A stretch of DNA of 64,000 nucleotides from Lingula anatina. Taxonomy: Eukaryota > Brachiopoda > Lingulata > Lingulida > Lingulidae. Below the pieces are notes generated by a model. The model did not search any database. It saw nothing but the letters and a program-made list of their open reading frames with translations, and was not told where the DNA came from. Location of the stretch: assembly GCF_001039355.2 (NCBI RefSeq), contig NW_019775464.1:212859-276858 (forward strand), read 5' to 3'. The position numbers were made by a program, and so were the translations under genes. Below are positions 62,321 through 64,000 of this stretch, piece after piece (position 1 is the stretch's first letter; each line of letters opens with the position of its first letter).

Positions 62321-63175
62321 TATCTTCACATGTCTACTACCCGTAGCACAAAAGTGTCACTCCTAACGCAATGCATAAAATGACACAGAAAATGTCACCA
62401 ACCAATGCTCTTTATTCAACTTCTAAAAAGATTTTTCACAACAATTTACTGATTGTTCAACCAATGAATAAATTAAACAAATTAAAAAATCCAAATCACA
62501 TTTAAATATTTTGTGCAGTATCTTCTGGATGGAACGGTCTACAATAAGCAACTACAATAACTATGCCATTGACCATTCGGTCTCTGTCAAAGAGTAGGTT
62601 AATTTAATCCCACTCAGGTAGCTCTAGCTTGAAAGAATTACAATGTACAGAGGGGGTAACACGGAATAAATTGTAGGGTTAGTGAAAGAAAGCTTCACAT
62701 TCAATCAAATGCTACTACTGTCAGAAAACATAAACACCGACTCAATATAGGCGTTTGTTATAGTAAGACAGCAAAAATATTCTAGGGGTACGAAAAATTG
62801 AAAGAGCTGCATTTTAGACAATTTGTGAAATGCAACAGTCTTTGCCGGGACTTAGGAGGCCGAATATTGAATTATAGCCTTTTTGAAGCTTACACGTGAG
62901 GTGAACATGGCGTTAATTGTCTGCTGCATTGCACTCTAGTAAGTAGGGAGTAGACAATTTAGAGTAAAGAGCAGAAGGTCGTCCTGGTGTAACGTGACAG
63001 TGAGTCCCCCATAATAGAGTCTGCTTCACATTCATTTGTACAGGTAAGTTTCGCCCTATATTTTGACCCACTAAGGTCAGGCTATCCCTAACCATTATAT
63101 GTAAATGGAGGGCGGACTTTCTGTTATACGGACTCTCGGTTTCGTTACACCCGGTTGAAATGGGGCCGTAGCAAT

Positions 63176-63326
63176 AGTCCGAAAGTTCAATAGTCCGAAG
63201 GTTCATTGGTCCGAATGTTCACTAGAGAACCTTCGGACCAATGAACCTTTGATTAAAAAATCGATGAAAATGTTACCACTTTTCGGACCAATGAACCTTC
63301 GGACCAATGAACCTTCGGACTATCGA
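63176..63326. repeat. Foldback minisatellite of GGTTCATTGGTCCGAA units
   Basis: A 16-bp unit occurs in one orientation at about 63183-63220 and in the other at about 63227-63246 and 63280-63320, giving both tandem and inverted copies around short spacers. The block can fold into several alternative hairpins. Confidence 0.75.
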
Positions 63327-63693
63327 GACGCCCCCGTTGAAATCCCTGGTCTGAGATGGCCTGCCTCTGGGCAATAACCTGTGGTCTCAGATACTGTCGT
63401 GTATAGGGCTGAAATAGTCACGATTGGACCGTCACCCTCGGTTCTCGTGTCATCACGGCTTTAGATCAACGTTATGCTAAGACCGTCATAAAAATCATAT
63501 TGTCGTTAAACGTCATATTTAATATAATCATCATTTTTAATCTAAATAGCTGGCTGTATTGATAATAAATTAATTCTGTGTTTACGTGAACCGAGCAAAA
63601 TTGAGTTTTGAATAAAATAATATTTTTGCAGCCTACTGCACTAACCGTGCCTGAACGGCTGTCTCAGTCTGACTTTAATCACTTGCAATAAGA

Positions 63694-64000
63694 CTAAGAC
63701 TCAGTAATATAGACCAAATTACTCATCAGTTCATAATAAACGTATTCATCTCTAAGGTCTACAATGCCGTGTGTCCCGTTAAACCTCGTGTGGTATGACG
63801 AGAGCTCACAGACTTTTGATTGGCGCGCAAAGTTGAAAGAGAGGCAGTTAACCTCTCTGTTGCACAATTCAGTGCAGCGCAGCAGTGAACAGGTCGTCTT
63901 ATTGGACAAAGTGAGAAAACCTGGCAATCCACGCCCCGGTGCCACTGGACTCTTAAAGAACTCCGCTGATTTTTCTAGAAAGAAAAAAAAAGACGTAGGT
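63694..64000 (-). CDS. Partial second LamG/PAN gene: intact PAN/Apple last exon
   Basis: The minus-strand exon 63974-63694 begins after a tttctag acceptor in phase 1 and ends at TAG. It encodes KSPVAPGRGLPGFLTL, CTELCNREVNCLSFNF, VCELSSYHTRFNG and YVYYELMSN, a PAN/Apple domain with its Cys residues. It is the paralogue of exon 47121-46842, including the same acceptor and intron start. The rest of the gene lies beyond the window, so two such genes stand in tandem on the minus strand. Confidence 0.85.
   Translation of the reverse strand, partial: PTSFFFFLEKSAEFFKSPVAPGRGLPGFLTLSNKTTCSLLRCTELCNREVNCLSFNFARQSKVCELSSYHTRFNGTHGIVDLRDEYVYYELMSNLVYITES

Larger units (their letters stand above)
60716..63693. 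other. Intergenic region between two LamG/PAN genes
   Basis: It contains the presumed promoter of the LamG/PAN gene just beyond 60716, a very long palindrome (61335-61798), a MITE-like inverted repeat (62146-62320) and a foldback minisatellite (63176-63326). I found no exon. The last few hundred bases are probably 3' UTR of the right-hand paralogue. Confidence 0.55.

Overview
The window is animal nuclear DNA: split genes with GT-AG introns, long AT-rich introns, many (TA)n/(CA)n microsatellites and small inverted-repeat transposons. Gene content and style suggest a lophotrochozoan, most likely a mollusc. That is inference; no diagnostic marker is present. Two N gaps (34370-34770, 57291-57480) and two single Ns are present. 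Exon models below were built by hand from splice sites, reading phase and family resemblance.

Layout. (1) 879-6969 (+): three coding exons of an unrecognised 884-aa protein with an acidic N-half, a polyQ tract and a compact C-terminal domain; a Harbinger-like MITE sits in its second intron. (2) 9069-13971 (-): SARNP/CIP29, a SAP-domain mRNP protein, complete in ten exons. (3) 17016-20947 (-): a penta-EF-hand protein (sorcin/grancalcin type) with two micro-exons and eroded Ca2+ loops. It lies head-to-head, 473 bp away, with (4) 21421-32390 (+): a complete 17-exon GCN5/PCAF (KAT2) acetyltransferase of 816 aa. KAT2 introns hold a LINE tail in frame with exon 5, an antisense nested gene for a membrane-anchored repeat protein (26218-27735), a decayed copy of exon 12, and a stray unit of the nested gene's repeat. 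(5) 33883-46140 (+): a nine-exon, 1351-aa SNAG plus six C2H2 zinc-finger factor. Its intron 7 carries a single-exon UDP-glycosyltransferase (43363-44952) on the same strand. (6) 46842-60715 (-): a secreted mosaic protein with a signal-peptide exon, an array of LamG-like jellyroll domains and a C-terminal PAN/Apple domain, largely built from phase-1 exon modules. It has large near-identical internal duplications, and its PAN exon has a 1-bp deletion. (7) 63694-64000 (-): the intact PAN exon of a second, related gene running off the right edge.

The genes do not form a pathway. SARNP, KAT2 and the zinc-finger factor are nuclear; the UGT is probably an ER enzyme; the LamG/PAN proteins are extracellular. 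No CRISPR, operon or prokaryotic system is present. The most distinctive items are the LamG/PAN array with its duplications and frameshift, a roughly 460-bp near-perfect palindrome at 61335-61798, the nested genes with repeat and exon relics inside KAT2, and the unrecognised protein at the left end.
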